From Phenylobacterium sp. (GTDB lineage Bacteria; Pseudomonadota; Alphaproteobacteria; Caulobacterales; Caulobacteraceae), in assembly GCA_028290925.1 (NCBI GenBank), contig JAQGIX010000098.1, positions 1 through 10,453 of the forward strand: 10,453 nt of DNA, written 5' to 3'. Below, in pieces: positions 1 through 7,052 of this stretch. Every line of letters starts with the position of its first letter. Within the stretch, counting starts at the first letter, position 1. The notes under the pieces are model-generated. The model was not told the DNA's origin. It made no database searches and saw only the letters and a program-made list of their open reading frames with translations. A program made the translations under genes and the position numbers.

Positions 1-638
1 GCGGCCAGGTCGCGCTGGGGGAGCAGGCTGCCGGCCGCTGGGGTCTGGCCGCCCGGCAGGAAGACGGCCGCGGTGGGTCCGTGGCGCTCCAGGATCGGCC
101 GGAACAGGGTCAGCACGTGGGCGGCCAACACGCTGAGCGGCGCGCCGTCCTCGGCATAGCCGATGGCCGGCTGGGCCAGCTCGCCGAAACCGCGGCGGCC
201 GAACCGCTCGAGCAGCAGGCGATAGCCGTCGATCATGCCGGGCACGCTGATCGACAGCCCGCCGCGCAGGGGCATGCGTTCGCCGCCGTCCGTGCCGCGT
301 TCCGCGCTGGCCCGCACCATGGCCAGGCTCGCCTCAGCCGGGGCGACGCCGCTGCCGAGGATCGCGACGGGATCGCCCGCGCCCGGTCCGGGATGGACGA
401 TGGCGAACAGGTCGCCGCCGAGGCCGCACATCTCGGGCATCACCACCGCCGCCGTCAGCCCGGCCGCTACCGCGGCGTCGACGGCGTTGCCGCCGGCCTG
501 CAGGACGCCGAGGCCCGTCGAGACGATCAGCGGATGGGCGCCGGCGACCATCCCGCGGCGGCCGACCGCCGGGAAGGTCCGCCGCCTGGGCCACGGCGGC
601 CGCGTCGCCAGGTCGCCGGGAAAGCCGAGCTGCGTCAT
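1..638 (-). CDS. Gamma-glutamyltransferase family protein, N-terminal part (cut by window edge)
   Basis: Reading the minus strand from an ATG at 638 gives about 212 residues that run off the left edge. Residues 29-82 show the family's N-terminal block: GMVAGAHPL, then QAGGNAVDAAVAAG (47-60), then a glycine-rich GLGGDLFAIV (72-81). Family members are Ntn hydrolases that self-cleave before a catalytic Thr and remove or transfer the gamma-glutamyl group of glutathione and related amides. The cleavage site and catalytic Thr would lie outside the window. No signal peptide is visible; the first 28 residues are Pro/Arg-rich. The GGD form of the glycine loop (rather than GGG) recalls the cytoplasmic YwrD-like branch more than periplasmic Ggt. 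The start is chosen because homology begins shortly after it, but there is no clear Shine-Dalgarno sequence. The gene is divergent from pgsA, with 103 bases between. Family assignment is firm; the exact substrate is unknown. Confidence 0.88.
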   Translation of the reverse strand, partial: MTQLGFPGDLATRPPWPRRRTFPAVGRRGMVAGAHPLIVSTGLGVLQAGGNAVDAAVAAGLTAAVVMPEMCGLGGDLFAIVHPGPGAGDPVAILGSGVAPAEASLAMVRASAERGTDGGERMPLRGGLSISVPGMIDGYRLLLERFGRRGFGELAQPAIGYAEDGAPLSVLAAHVLTLFRPILERHGPTAAVFLPGGQTPAAGSLLPQRDLA

Positions 639-644
639 CGCCCA

Positions 645-673
645 ATGCGAGCCCGGCCACGGGCGGCTGTCAA
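645..673 (-). promoter_or_regulatory. Possible sigma-70 promoter for the gamma-glutamyltransferase gene
   Basis: A perfect TTGACA hexamer lies on the minus strand at 673-668. Seventeen bases downstream is TCGCAT (650-645), which matches the TATAAT box poorly (3 of 6). Transcription would begin very near the ATG at 638, implying a leaderless or almost leaderless message. This would fit the lack of a ribosome binding site. The call is weak because of the poor -10. Confidence 0.25.
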
Positions 674-741
674 CGGCGCAGCTTCGCGGCTAGCTTTCGC
701 CGCATCGGCAACGCCATAGCCCGGCGCCCGTTGGAGGTCCG

Positions 742-1353
742 ATGAAGCATCTGCCCAATATCCTGACATCCATGCGCCTGGTCCTGGCGCTGTTCATGTT
801 CGTGGCCCTGGCCGCCGCGTCGGGCTCCCTGCCGGGCCTGGCCGACAGCCTGACGCCGCCGGTGCAGTTCGCGCTGGAGCGCTGGGCGGTCTACGCCTTC
901 ATCGTCGCCGCGGTGACCGACTTCTTCGACGGCTGGCTGGCGCGCAAGCTGAACGCCACCTCGGTCTGGGGCGCGATCCTCGATCCGATCGGCGACAAGG
1001 TGCTGGTCTGCGGCGCGGTGCTGGGCCTGCTGGCGCTCGGCCCCCAGCCGATGGTGGTGCTGCCGGCGGGCCTGATCCTGTTCCGCGAGTTCACGGTCAG
1101 CGCGCTGCGCGAAGTGGGCGCCGGCAAGGGCGTGAAGCTGCCGGTCACCCTGCTCGCCAAGTGGAAGACGACGCTGCAGCTGACGGCGCTGGCGTTCGAG
1201 CTGGTGGTGGCCGCCTGGGGCGCCTTCAGCCTGCCGGACGCGCTGCACGATCCGGTGGCGCTGTTCGCCCACGGCCTCTTCTGGCTGGCCGCCCTCGTCA
1301 CCCTGATCACCGGCGCCCAGTACTGGGAGCAGACCCGCAAGGCGCTGTCGTAG
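742..1353 (+). CDS. pgsA: CDP-diacylglycerol--glycerol-3-phosphate 3-phosphatidyltransferase
   Basis: This 203-residue integral membrane enzyme makes phosphatidylglycerophosphate from CDP-diacylglycerol and glycerol-3-phosphate, the committed step to phosphatidylglycerol and cardiolipin. It carries the complete CDP-alcohol phosphatidyltransferase signature DG-x2-AR-x8-G-x3-D-x3-D: D63 G64, A67 R68, G77, D81, D85, with a preceding D60. The N-terminal LPNILTSMRL is typical of PgsA. Hydrophobic segments at about 11-29, 47-60, 86-116, 145-165 and 172-191 fit the multi-pass fold, and the length is normal for the family. The ATG is preceded by GGAGG at 733-737. It is divergent from the gamma-glutamyltransferase gene and converges on the yceI-type gene with only three bases between the stop codons. 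The generic CDP-alcohol transferase family is certain; PgsA is the best match within it. Confidence 0.93.
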   Translation: MKHLPNILTSMRLVLALFMFVALAAASGSLPGLADSLTPPVQFALERWAVYAFIVAAVTDFFDGWLARKLNATSVWGAILDPIGDKVLVCGAVLGLLALGPQPMVVLPAGLILFREFTVSALREVGAGKGVKLPVTLLAKWKTTLQLTALAFELVVAAWGAFSLPDALHDPVALFAHGLFWLAALVTLITGAQYWEQTRKALS

Positions 1354-1356
1354 GCC

Positions 1357-2037
1357 CTATTTGGCCGCCGGCTTGCCGCCCGCCCATTCGGTCTCGATGG
1401 TGACGTCGATATGGTCGCCGACCCCCATGTTGGTGCCGGGGGCGGGGATGCCGTAGGCGATCCCGAAGTCCGAACGCCGAATGACCCCGTGGCCGGAGAA
1501 GCCGATGCGCGCGCCGCCGGGGTCGAAGCTGTTGGGCGGGTAGCCGCCGTTGAAGGTGGCGTCCAATACGACCGGCTTGGTGACGCCGTGCAGGGTGAAG
1601 TCGCCGGTCACCTTGGCGGTGTTGGGGCCGGTCATCTCCACCTTGGTCGAACGGAAGGTGATCGCCGGGTACTTGCCCGCGTCCAGCCAGTTCGGGCCGA
1701 GCAGGGTGTCCCTGAAACCGGCCGGCGGCATAGGCAGGTGCAGCGATTTGGGATCGATGGTCGCCGTGACGCTCATGGCGGCCGGATGGGCCGGATCGAA
1801 GGCCAGCTTACCGTCCACGGCGTCGAAGCCGCCGGTGAAGCGCGAGAAGCCCATGTGGCTCAGCCGGAACACCACCGTCGAATGGTTCTTGTCCAGGTTG
1901 TAGGTCCCGGCGGGCGCGGCGGTCTTGCCGGGCGGTCCGGCGACCACCGGCTCGCCCGCGGGCGGCGCGGCCAGGGCCGGAACGGCCAACAGGGCCGCGC
2001 AGGCGCAGAGCGCCACGCTCATCTTCGTGCTCATCAT
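1357..2037 (-). CDS. YceI-family periplasmic protein
   Basis: A 226-residue protein with a Sec-type signal peptide: a hydrophobic stretch at 7-23 ending VPALA, cleavage likely near residue 23. The mature part is a YceI domain (lipocalin-like barrel; some members bind polyisoprenoids). Markers are YNLDKNHSTVVF (46-57) followed by LSHMGFSRFTGGF (59-71), GDFTLHGVTKPVVLD (145-159) and SDFGI (189-193). A Pro/Ala-rich linker at 24-44 separates signal and domain. The start at 2037 (an ATG-ATG pair) is preferred over upstream options because it has a purine-rich GAGGGGGAG just ahead and opens directly into the signal peptide. It follows the VOC gene by 25 bases and is probably co-transcribed with it from the ECF-type promoter at 2512-2538. 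Its 3' end is three bases from the pgsA stop. The precise ligand is unknown. Confidence 0.9.
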   Translation of the reverse strand: MMSTKMSVALCACAALLAVPALAAPPAGEPVVAGPPGKTAAPAGTYNLDKNHSTVVFRLSHMGFSRFTGGFDAVDGKLAFDPAHPAAMSVTATIDPKSLHLPMPPAGFRDTLLGPNWLDAGKYPAITFRSTKVEMTGPNTAKVTGDFTLHGVTKPVVLDATFNGGYPPNSFDPGGARIGFSGHGVIRRSDFGIAYGIPAPGTNMGVGDHIDVTIETEWAGGKPAAK

Positions 2038-2062
2038 CGGTCTCCCCCTCTTGGCGCCCAGT

Positions 2063-2482
2063 CTAGCGCTTCGGCGTGTTGAAAGCCCACTCGACCCCGA
2101 ACGGGTCGCGAACTGTGCCCCAGCGGGCGCCCCAGAACATGTCGGCGATCGGGTTGACCACCTCGGCCCCCGCCTTGATCGCCCGTTGGGCCCAGGCGTC
2201 GGCGTCGTCGACCTCGAGCGTGAGCATGAACCCGGCCGGCGGAACCCAGGGGTGGCCATGCTCCGGAAAGGCGTCGCTGAGCATCACCGAGCCGTCGTTG
2301 ATGTAGAGGTGGATGTGCATGAACTTGCCGTCCGGATTGCCCATACGCGACACCTCTTCCGCGCCGAAGGCCGCTTGATAGAAGGCCGAAGCCTTGGCGG
2401 CGCCGTCGACGGTCAGGTAGGGCGAAACGCCGCCCTTCACCTGCGGTTGCGCGGCGGGGGCGTCCACGGTCTCGGTGGTCAT
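2063..2482 (-). CDS. VOC/glyoxalase-superfamily protein, PhnB-like
   Basis: A 139-residue cytoplasmic protein of the vicinal-oxygen-chelate superfamily, PhnB-like subgroup. Visible markers are the opening strand-helix GGVSPYLTVDGAAKASAFYQ (18-37) followed by AAFGAEEVSRM, a middle HIHLYINDGSVMLSDAFPEH (56-75), and the closing RWGTVRDPFGVEWAFNTP (120-137). Proteins of this subgroup are often annotated as bleomycin/glyoxalase-like, and few have a known substrate. The ATG is well supported by GGAGG at 2491-2495, eight bases upstream. It lies downstream of the ECF sigma gene but has its own promoter-like element (2512-2538) in the 74-base gap. Such proteins are known neighbours of ECF42/DGPF loci, which supports a role in the same response. 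A catalytic role cannot be shown from sequence alone. Confidence 0.9.
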   Translation of the reverse strand: MTTETVDAPAAQPQVKGGVSPYLTVDGAAKASAFYQAAFGAEEVSRMGNPDGKFMHIHLYINDGSVMLSDAFPEHGHPWVPPAGFMLTLEVDDADAWAQRAIKAGAEVVNPIADMFWGARWGTVRDPFGVEWAFNTPKR

Positions 2483-2511
2483 TTCGGGTTCCTCCAGTCT
2501 ATTCCCCCTAG

Positions 2512-2538
2512 GACGAAGGAACTGGGCCGCGACCGACA
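2512..2538 (-). promoter_or_regulatory. ECF-type promoter for the VOC-yceI pair (copy 2 of 3)
   Basis: On the minus strand, TGTCGG (2538-2533), a 17-base spacer and CGTC (2515-2512) followed by CTAGGGGG. The ATG of the VOC gene is 29 bases beyond the -10. The -35, spacing and extended -10 match the elements at 4276-4302 and 5624-5650. From memory, the published ECF42 motif is TGTCGA at -35 and CG[A/T]C at -10, which fits closely. It begins only 18 bases past the sigma gene's stop, so VOC-yceI would have their own start site as well as any read-through. Confidence 0.7.
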
Positions 2539-2556
2539 CCGACGGCTGCGAAATCG

Positions 2557-3810
2557 TCAGGCCGAGGCGCTGTCGCGCATCAACCGGTCCAGATGCTGCC
2601 GGATATGGGCGGCTTCCGCCACTGTGTTGGCGAGCCCGATGGCGCGGTCGAAGGCGGTGCGCGCCTCTCGCTGGCGGCCGAGCTGCATCAGGAGCGCGCC
2701 CTTCAGCCCGAAGAAATGGAAGTAGCCGCCGAGCGCCTCCTCCAGCGGTTCGATCAGGTCCAGCGCCGCGCCCGGGCCGTCCACCTTGCTCACCGCCACG
2801 GCGCGATTGAGGGTGATCACCGGCGAGGGTTGCATGCGCTCCAGGGCGGAATAGAGCCGCTCGATCTGCGCCCAGTCGGTGTCCCCGGGCTTGGCGGCGC
2901 GGGCGTGCAGCGCGGCGATCGCGGCCTGCACCTGGTAGGGGCCCGGCCGGTTGTGGCGCATGGCCTTGTCGATCAGGGCCAGGCCCTCGTTGATCAGTTC
3001 GCGGCTCCAAATCCCGCGGTCTTGGTCCTCCAGCAGCACGACCGCGCCCTCGCCGTCAAAGCGGGCGGCGGCCCGCGAGTGCTGCAGCACCAGCAGGGCG
3101 GTGAGGCCCATGACCTCCGGCTCGGAGGGGAACAGCCGCTGCAGCAGCCGGGCGAGGCGGATGGCCTCCTCGGACAGCGGGTTCCGCGCGGCGGCGTCCT
3201 TGGCTGCGGTGGAATAGCCCTCGTTGAACACCAGGTAGATCATCGCCATGACCGCGGTCAGGCGCGCGTCGCGCTCCTCCGGCGTCGGCGTCTCGAAGGG
3301 CACGCCCCCGGCGCCCACCTGGCGCTTGGCGCGGGTGATCCGCTGCTCCATGGCCGCCTCGCCAACCAGGAAGGCGCGGGCGATCTGCTTCACCGACAGG
3401 CCGGAGACGACGCGCAGGGCCAGCGCGATCTGCTGGGTGGGCGGCAGGCCCGGATGGCAGCAGATGAACAGCAAGCGCAGGATGTCGTCGCGGTAGTGGG
3501 CGCCGTCCAGCCGTTCGGCCATGGGCGTCTCGACGTCGTCGAGGTCCGACAGCACCTCCTCGGAGGGCAGGGCGTCGTGGCGGCTGGTCTTGCGCACGGC
3601 GTCGAGGGCGGCGTTGCGGCCGACCATGATCAGCCAGGCGGCGGGGTCGCGCGGCGGCCCGTTCTGCGGCCAGGCCTTCAGGGCGCGCAGGCAGGCGTCC
3701 TGATAGGCCTCCTCGGCAGTCTCCAGGTCGCGGAAGTAGCGCAGCAGGGCTCCGATCGCCTGGGGGCGGGCGGACGTCAGGGCGGCGTCGATCCAGGCGA
3801 GGTCGGTCAT
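2557..3810 (-). CDS. ECF42-type RNA polymerase sigma factor with C-terminal TPR-like extension
   Basis: A 417-residue sigma-70 family protein, more than twice the usual ECF length. Region 2 covers about 10-77: RDLETAEEAYQDACLRAL (27-44) and AAWLIMVGRNAALDAVRK (57-74). Region 4 covers about 108-166, with the helix-turn-helix in GLSVKQIARAFLVGEAAMEQ (137-156). Then comes the conserved YLVFNEGYS block (192-200, DUF6596-type) and a TPR-like helical region to the end, with LNRAVAVSKVDGPGAAL (334-350) and LGRQREARTAFDRAIGLANT (377-396). This architecture, next to a DGPF protein, defines group ECF42. No anti-sigma factor is encoded nearby, and in this group the C-terminal extension is thought to control activity. 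The ATG overlaps the DGPF stop (ATGA at 3807-3810), implying translational coupling. The gene is probably autoregulated from 4276-4302. The inducing signal is unknown. Confidence 0.93.
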   Translation of the reverse strand: MTDLAWIDAALTSARPQAIGALLRYFRDLETAEEAYQDACLRALKAWPQNGPPRDPAAWLIMVGRNAALDAVRKTSRHDALPSEEVLSDLDDVETPMAERLDGAHYRDDILRLLFICCHPGLPPTQQIALALRVVSGLSVKQIARAFLVGEAAMEQRITRAKRQVGAGGVPFETPTPEERDARLTAVMAMIYLVFNEGYSTAAKDAAARNPLSEEAIRLARLLQRLFPSEPEVMGLTALLVLQHSRAAARFDGEGAVVLLEDQDRGIWSRELINEGLALIDKAMRHNRPGPYQVQAAIAALHARAAKPGDTDWAQIERLYSALERMQPSPVITLNRAVAVSKVDGPGAALDLIEPLEEALGGYFHFFGLKGALLMQLGRQREARTAFDRAIGLANTVAEAAHIRQHLDRLMRDSASA

Positions 3811-4202
3811 CGGGCGTGTTCCGTCGCCGCTTCGCTCTGCGGCAGGTTGCCCGGCAGGAACAGGCGGATGGGCCGGATCTCGTAGGAGCCGCCGGGGTTG
3901 GCCTCGGCAAGGTCCTTGGCGATGGCCAGCGCCTCGTCGAGGTTCTCCACGTCGACGACGTAAAAGCCCAGCAGCTGCTCCTTGGTCTCGGCGAACGGGC
4001 CGTCGATCACCACCGGGGGGTCCGATTTGCGAAGCGTGGCGGCGGTGGTGGTGGCCATCAGCCGAAGCGCAGGGCCGAGCTTGCCCGCGTCGTGCAGCTT
4101 GCCGTGCACCTTGGCGAGCCGGTCCATGACCGCATCGTCCTCCTCCTGGCTCCAGGAGAAGACCACGTCCTCGGCGTTGTAGCAGAGCAGGGCGTAGAGC
4201 AT
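3807..4202 (-). CDS. DGPF/YCII-domain protein, ECF42 partner
   Basis: A 131-residue cytoplasmic protein of the YCII-related (DGPF) family. It opens MLYALLCYN, as these proteins usually do, and has the name-giving motif at D67-G68-P69-F70 followed by AETKEQLLGFYVVD (71-84). Near the C-terminus is YEIRPIRLF (107-115), the usual end of the domain. The ATG at 4202 has GAGGA seven bases upstream, and longer in-frame versions would need a TTG near 4274 and lack homology. Its TGA overlaps the sigma factor ATG. DGPF genes are the standard neighbours of ECF42 sigma genes and are thought to be their main targets. Their biochemical function is unknown; the fold is related to dimeric ferredoxin-like enzymes such as YciI. 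Whether it senses a signal, modifies the sigma factor or is an effector cannot be told here. Confidence 0.92.
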   Translation of the reverse strand: MLYALLCYNAEDVVFSWSQEEDDAVMDRLAKVHGKLHDAGKLGPALRLMATTTAATLRKSDPPVVIDGPFAETKEQLLGFYVVDVENLDEALAIAKDLAEANPGGSYEIRPIRLFLPGNLPQSEAATEHAR

Positions 4203-4275
4203 CGGCGCATCCTCGAGAGCGATCGCGGGTTCCAACGGTAGGCTGGCCGGCCGTGCCCGTCGAGCGCTCCCCAAG

Positions 4276-4302
4276 GACGCCGCGGCGCGCGCCGCGCCGA
4301 CA
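4276..4302 (-). promoter_or_regulatory. ECF-type promoter for the DGPF-sigma operon (copy 1 of 3)
   Basis: Minus strand: TGTCGG (4302-4297), a 17-base spacer, then CGTC (4279-4276) followed by CTTGGGG. It is 73 bases ahead of the DGPF start codon, implying a leader of roughly 65 bases. It has the same -35, spacing and -10 surroundings as the elements before the VOC gene and the serine hydrolase. This supports positive autoregulation by the ECF42 factor encoded in this operon. Unlike the other two copies, the spacer is almost entirely a perfect palindrome (4281-4296). Confidence 0.68.
4281..4296. repeat. Perfect 16-base GC palindrome inside the promoter spacer
   Basis: CGCGGCGC followed by its exact reverse complement GCGCCGCG, with no loop. 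It fills 16 of the 17 spacer bases of the DGPF-sigma promoter. The position would suit an operator for a dimeric regulator, but in sequence this GC-rich alternating CG palindromes arise easily by chance. The other two promoter copies have no palindrome in the spacer. Confidence 0.4.
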
Positions 4303-4315
4303 ATCGCCGGCGATT
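4302..4315. repeat. Perfect 14-base palindrome between the hydrolase stop and the DGPF-sigma promoter
   Basis: AATCGCC directly abuts its reverse complement GGCGATT. It touches the -35 of the DGPF-sigma promoter and sits five bases past the stop of the serine hydrolase gene. It could be an operator or upstream element. As a terminator it is poor because it has no loop and no T-run follows on the minus strand. Confidence 0.4.
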
Positions 4316-4319
4316 AAAT

Positions 4320-5597
4320 TCAGGTCGCCAGGGCCCCATAAGCGGCTTTCCAGAAGTCCTTGTGAAGGGCCGGTGGGTCGGGGCTGTCGAACACCCGCTG
4401 GGTCAGCAGGATGGCGACCAGCCCGCTGGCCGGATCGTTGAACCAGGAGGTGCCGAAACCACCGTCCCAGCCGTAGGCGCCGGGCGGCAGGCCTTCGGGG
4501 CCCGGTTCGACCCGCACCGCCACGCCGTAGCCCCAGCCGCGGCTGGGCCCAAGGATGTCCTTGCCGCCCGATCGCTGGGCCGGGGTCAGGTGGTTGGTCT
4601 GCATGGCCGTCAGCGAAGCCCGCGAGAGCAGCCGCCGGCCGTCGGGCGTGAGCCCGGTCTGCAGGAAGCGCGCGAAGGCGGCGAAGTCGTCGGCCGTGGA
4701 GACCAGGCCACTGTCGCCGGCCGGGAAGGCCGGCGGCTTGGCGTACATCCCGGCCGGTGGGTCGAAGAGCACGAGCTTGCCGTTCTGCGGGAAGTAGCCG
4801 GTCGCCAAGCGGCCGATCTTCTCAGGCGGCGCGTAGAAGCCGGTGTCTTTCATGCCCAGCGGTCCGAGGATCCGCTCCTGGAACACCGCGCCCAAGGGCT
4901 TTCCGGCGGCGCGGGCGACCAGCATGCCCTGGACGTTCGAGCCCAGGCTGTAGAGCCACCGCTCGCCCGGCTGGTACATCAGCGGCAGGGCGCCCAGCCG
5001 CTTCAGCCACTCGTCCGGGCCCGCCGGCGAGGCCGGATTGGGCATGCCGAAGCCGGCCAGGCCGTCGACCGCCTTGAGGATCGGATAGGGCTCCGCCGAA
5101 AAGACGATGCCCCAGCCCAGGCGGAAGGAGAGCGCATCCTCGACGGTGATCGCCCGCGCGGCCGGCACGGTGTCGTCCAGCGGGCCGTCGATGCGGCGCA
5201 GCACGCGGCGGTCGACGAGTTCCGGCAGCAGGCGGTCCACCGGCTCGTCCAGCCGCAGCTTGCCGTCCTCGACCAGCATCATCATCGCCGCGGCGGTCAC
5301 CGCCTTGGTCATGGAGGCCAGGCGGAACATCGTGTCCCGCCGGACGGGATCATCGGCATCCAAGGTCTTTGAGCCCATCGGGTAGGCGTGGGTTTCGCCG
5401 CTCCGGCTGACCAGAGCCACCATCCCGGGCGCGGAGCCACGGGCCAGGTGGTCCTGAAGGACGCCCTGGAGATGGTTCAGTCCGGCTTCGCTGAAGGCCA
5501 ATTTGCTTCTCCCTGTCGCCGGAGGCCCCAGAAGGGTCGCGCCGGCCAGGGCGGCCGCCCCGAACAGCGCATCCCGACGGCGTGTCGATCCGGTCAT
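4320..5597 (-). CDS. Tat-exported class C beta-lactamase-family serine hydrolase
   Basis: A 425-residue protein of the penicillin-binding/class C beta-lactamase/esterase superfamily. The N-terminus STRRRDALFGAAALAGATLL (4-23) looks like a twin-arginine signal, so folded export to the periplasm is likely. The nucleophile box is S95-M-T-K98 in FRLASMTKAV. The second box reads YSLGSN (216-221), with Tyr216 kept but the classic Y-x-N spacing altered, as in esterase-like members. The third box is GWDGGFGT (376-383) in place of KTG. True beta-lactamase activity is therefore doubtful; esterase, peptidase or transesterase is as likely. The ATG has GGGGAGG at 5603-5609. It is a single gene with its own ECF-type promoter at 5624-5650 and sits between sdaA and the DGPF-sigma operon, all on the same strand. 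The substrate is unknown. Confidence 0.9.
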   Translation of the reverse strand: MTGSTRRRDALFGAAALAGATLLGPPATGRSKLAFSEAGLNHLQGVLQDHLARGSAPGMVALVSRSGETHAYPMGSKTLDADDPVRRDTMFRLASMTKAVTAAAMMMLVEDGKLRLDEPVDRLLPELVDRRVLRRIDGPLDDTVPAARAITVEDALSFRLGWGIVFSAEPYPILKAVDGLAGFGMPNPASPAGPDEWLKRLGALPLMYQPGERWLYSLGSNVQGMLVARAAGKPLGAVFQERILGPLGMKDTGFYAPPEKIGRLATGYFPQNGKLVLFDPPAGMYAKPPAFPAGDSGLVSTADDFAAFARFLQTGLTPDGRRLLSRASLTAMQTNHLTPAQRSGGKDILGPSRGWGYGVAVRVEPGPEGLPPGAYGWDGGFGTSWFNDPASGLVAILLTQRVFDSPDPPALHKDFWKAAYGALAT

Positions 5598-5623
5598 GAC
5601 GGCCTCCCCAGTGGCTTCCCTAG

Positions 5624-5650
5624 GACGGCCAGGACCAACCGATTCCGACC
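5624..5650 (-). promoter_or_regulatory. ECF-type promoter for the serine hydrolase (copy 3 of 3)
   Basis: Minus strand: GGTCGG (5650-5645), a 17-base spacer, then CGTC (5627-5624) followed by CTAGGGAA. The ten bases CGTCCTAGGG are identical to those before the VOC gene. The -35 differs from the other two copies only in its first base. The hydrolase ATG follows 26 bases after the -10, nearly the same distance as for the VOC gene (29). It sits seven bases past the sdaA stop and separates the hydrolase from the metabolic operon. Confidence 0.62.
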
Positions 5651-5657
5651 GTGGCGC

Positions 5658-7034
<1,377 letters not shown>

Positions 7035-7052
7035 ACTTGCGGACGCTCGGCT

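Noticed and set aside
1353..1366. GGCC...GGCC inverted repeat at the pgsA/yceI junction as a terminator
   Set aside because: The stem is only four pairs with a six-base loop and no T-run; too weak to call.
2038..2259. N-terminal extension of the YceI protein into the VOC gene
   Set aside because: It would overlap the VOC coding region in another frame, lose the signal peptide position and bypass the purine-rich ribosome site before 2037.
3172..3203. CGTCCTTGG on the plus strand at 3195-3203, resembling the -10 of the ECF promoters
   Set aside because: It lies inside the sigma gene in antisense and has GGACAG, not TGTCGG, 17 bases upstream. It shows that the -10 alone can occur by chance and that the matched -35 and spacing matter.
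2593..3885. A 430-residue open frame on the plus strand opposite the sigma factor
   Set aside because: It is antisense to a well-supported ECF42 gene, and its composition is shadow-like.
4203..4274. Longer DGPF protein beginning at a TTG near 4274
   Set aside because: The extra residues show no homology, the TTG lies at the promoter -10 itself, and the ATG at 4202 has a good GAGGA and the family's usual opening.
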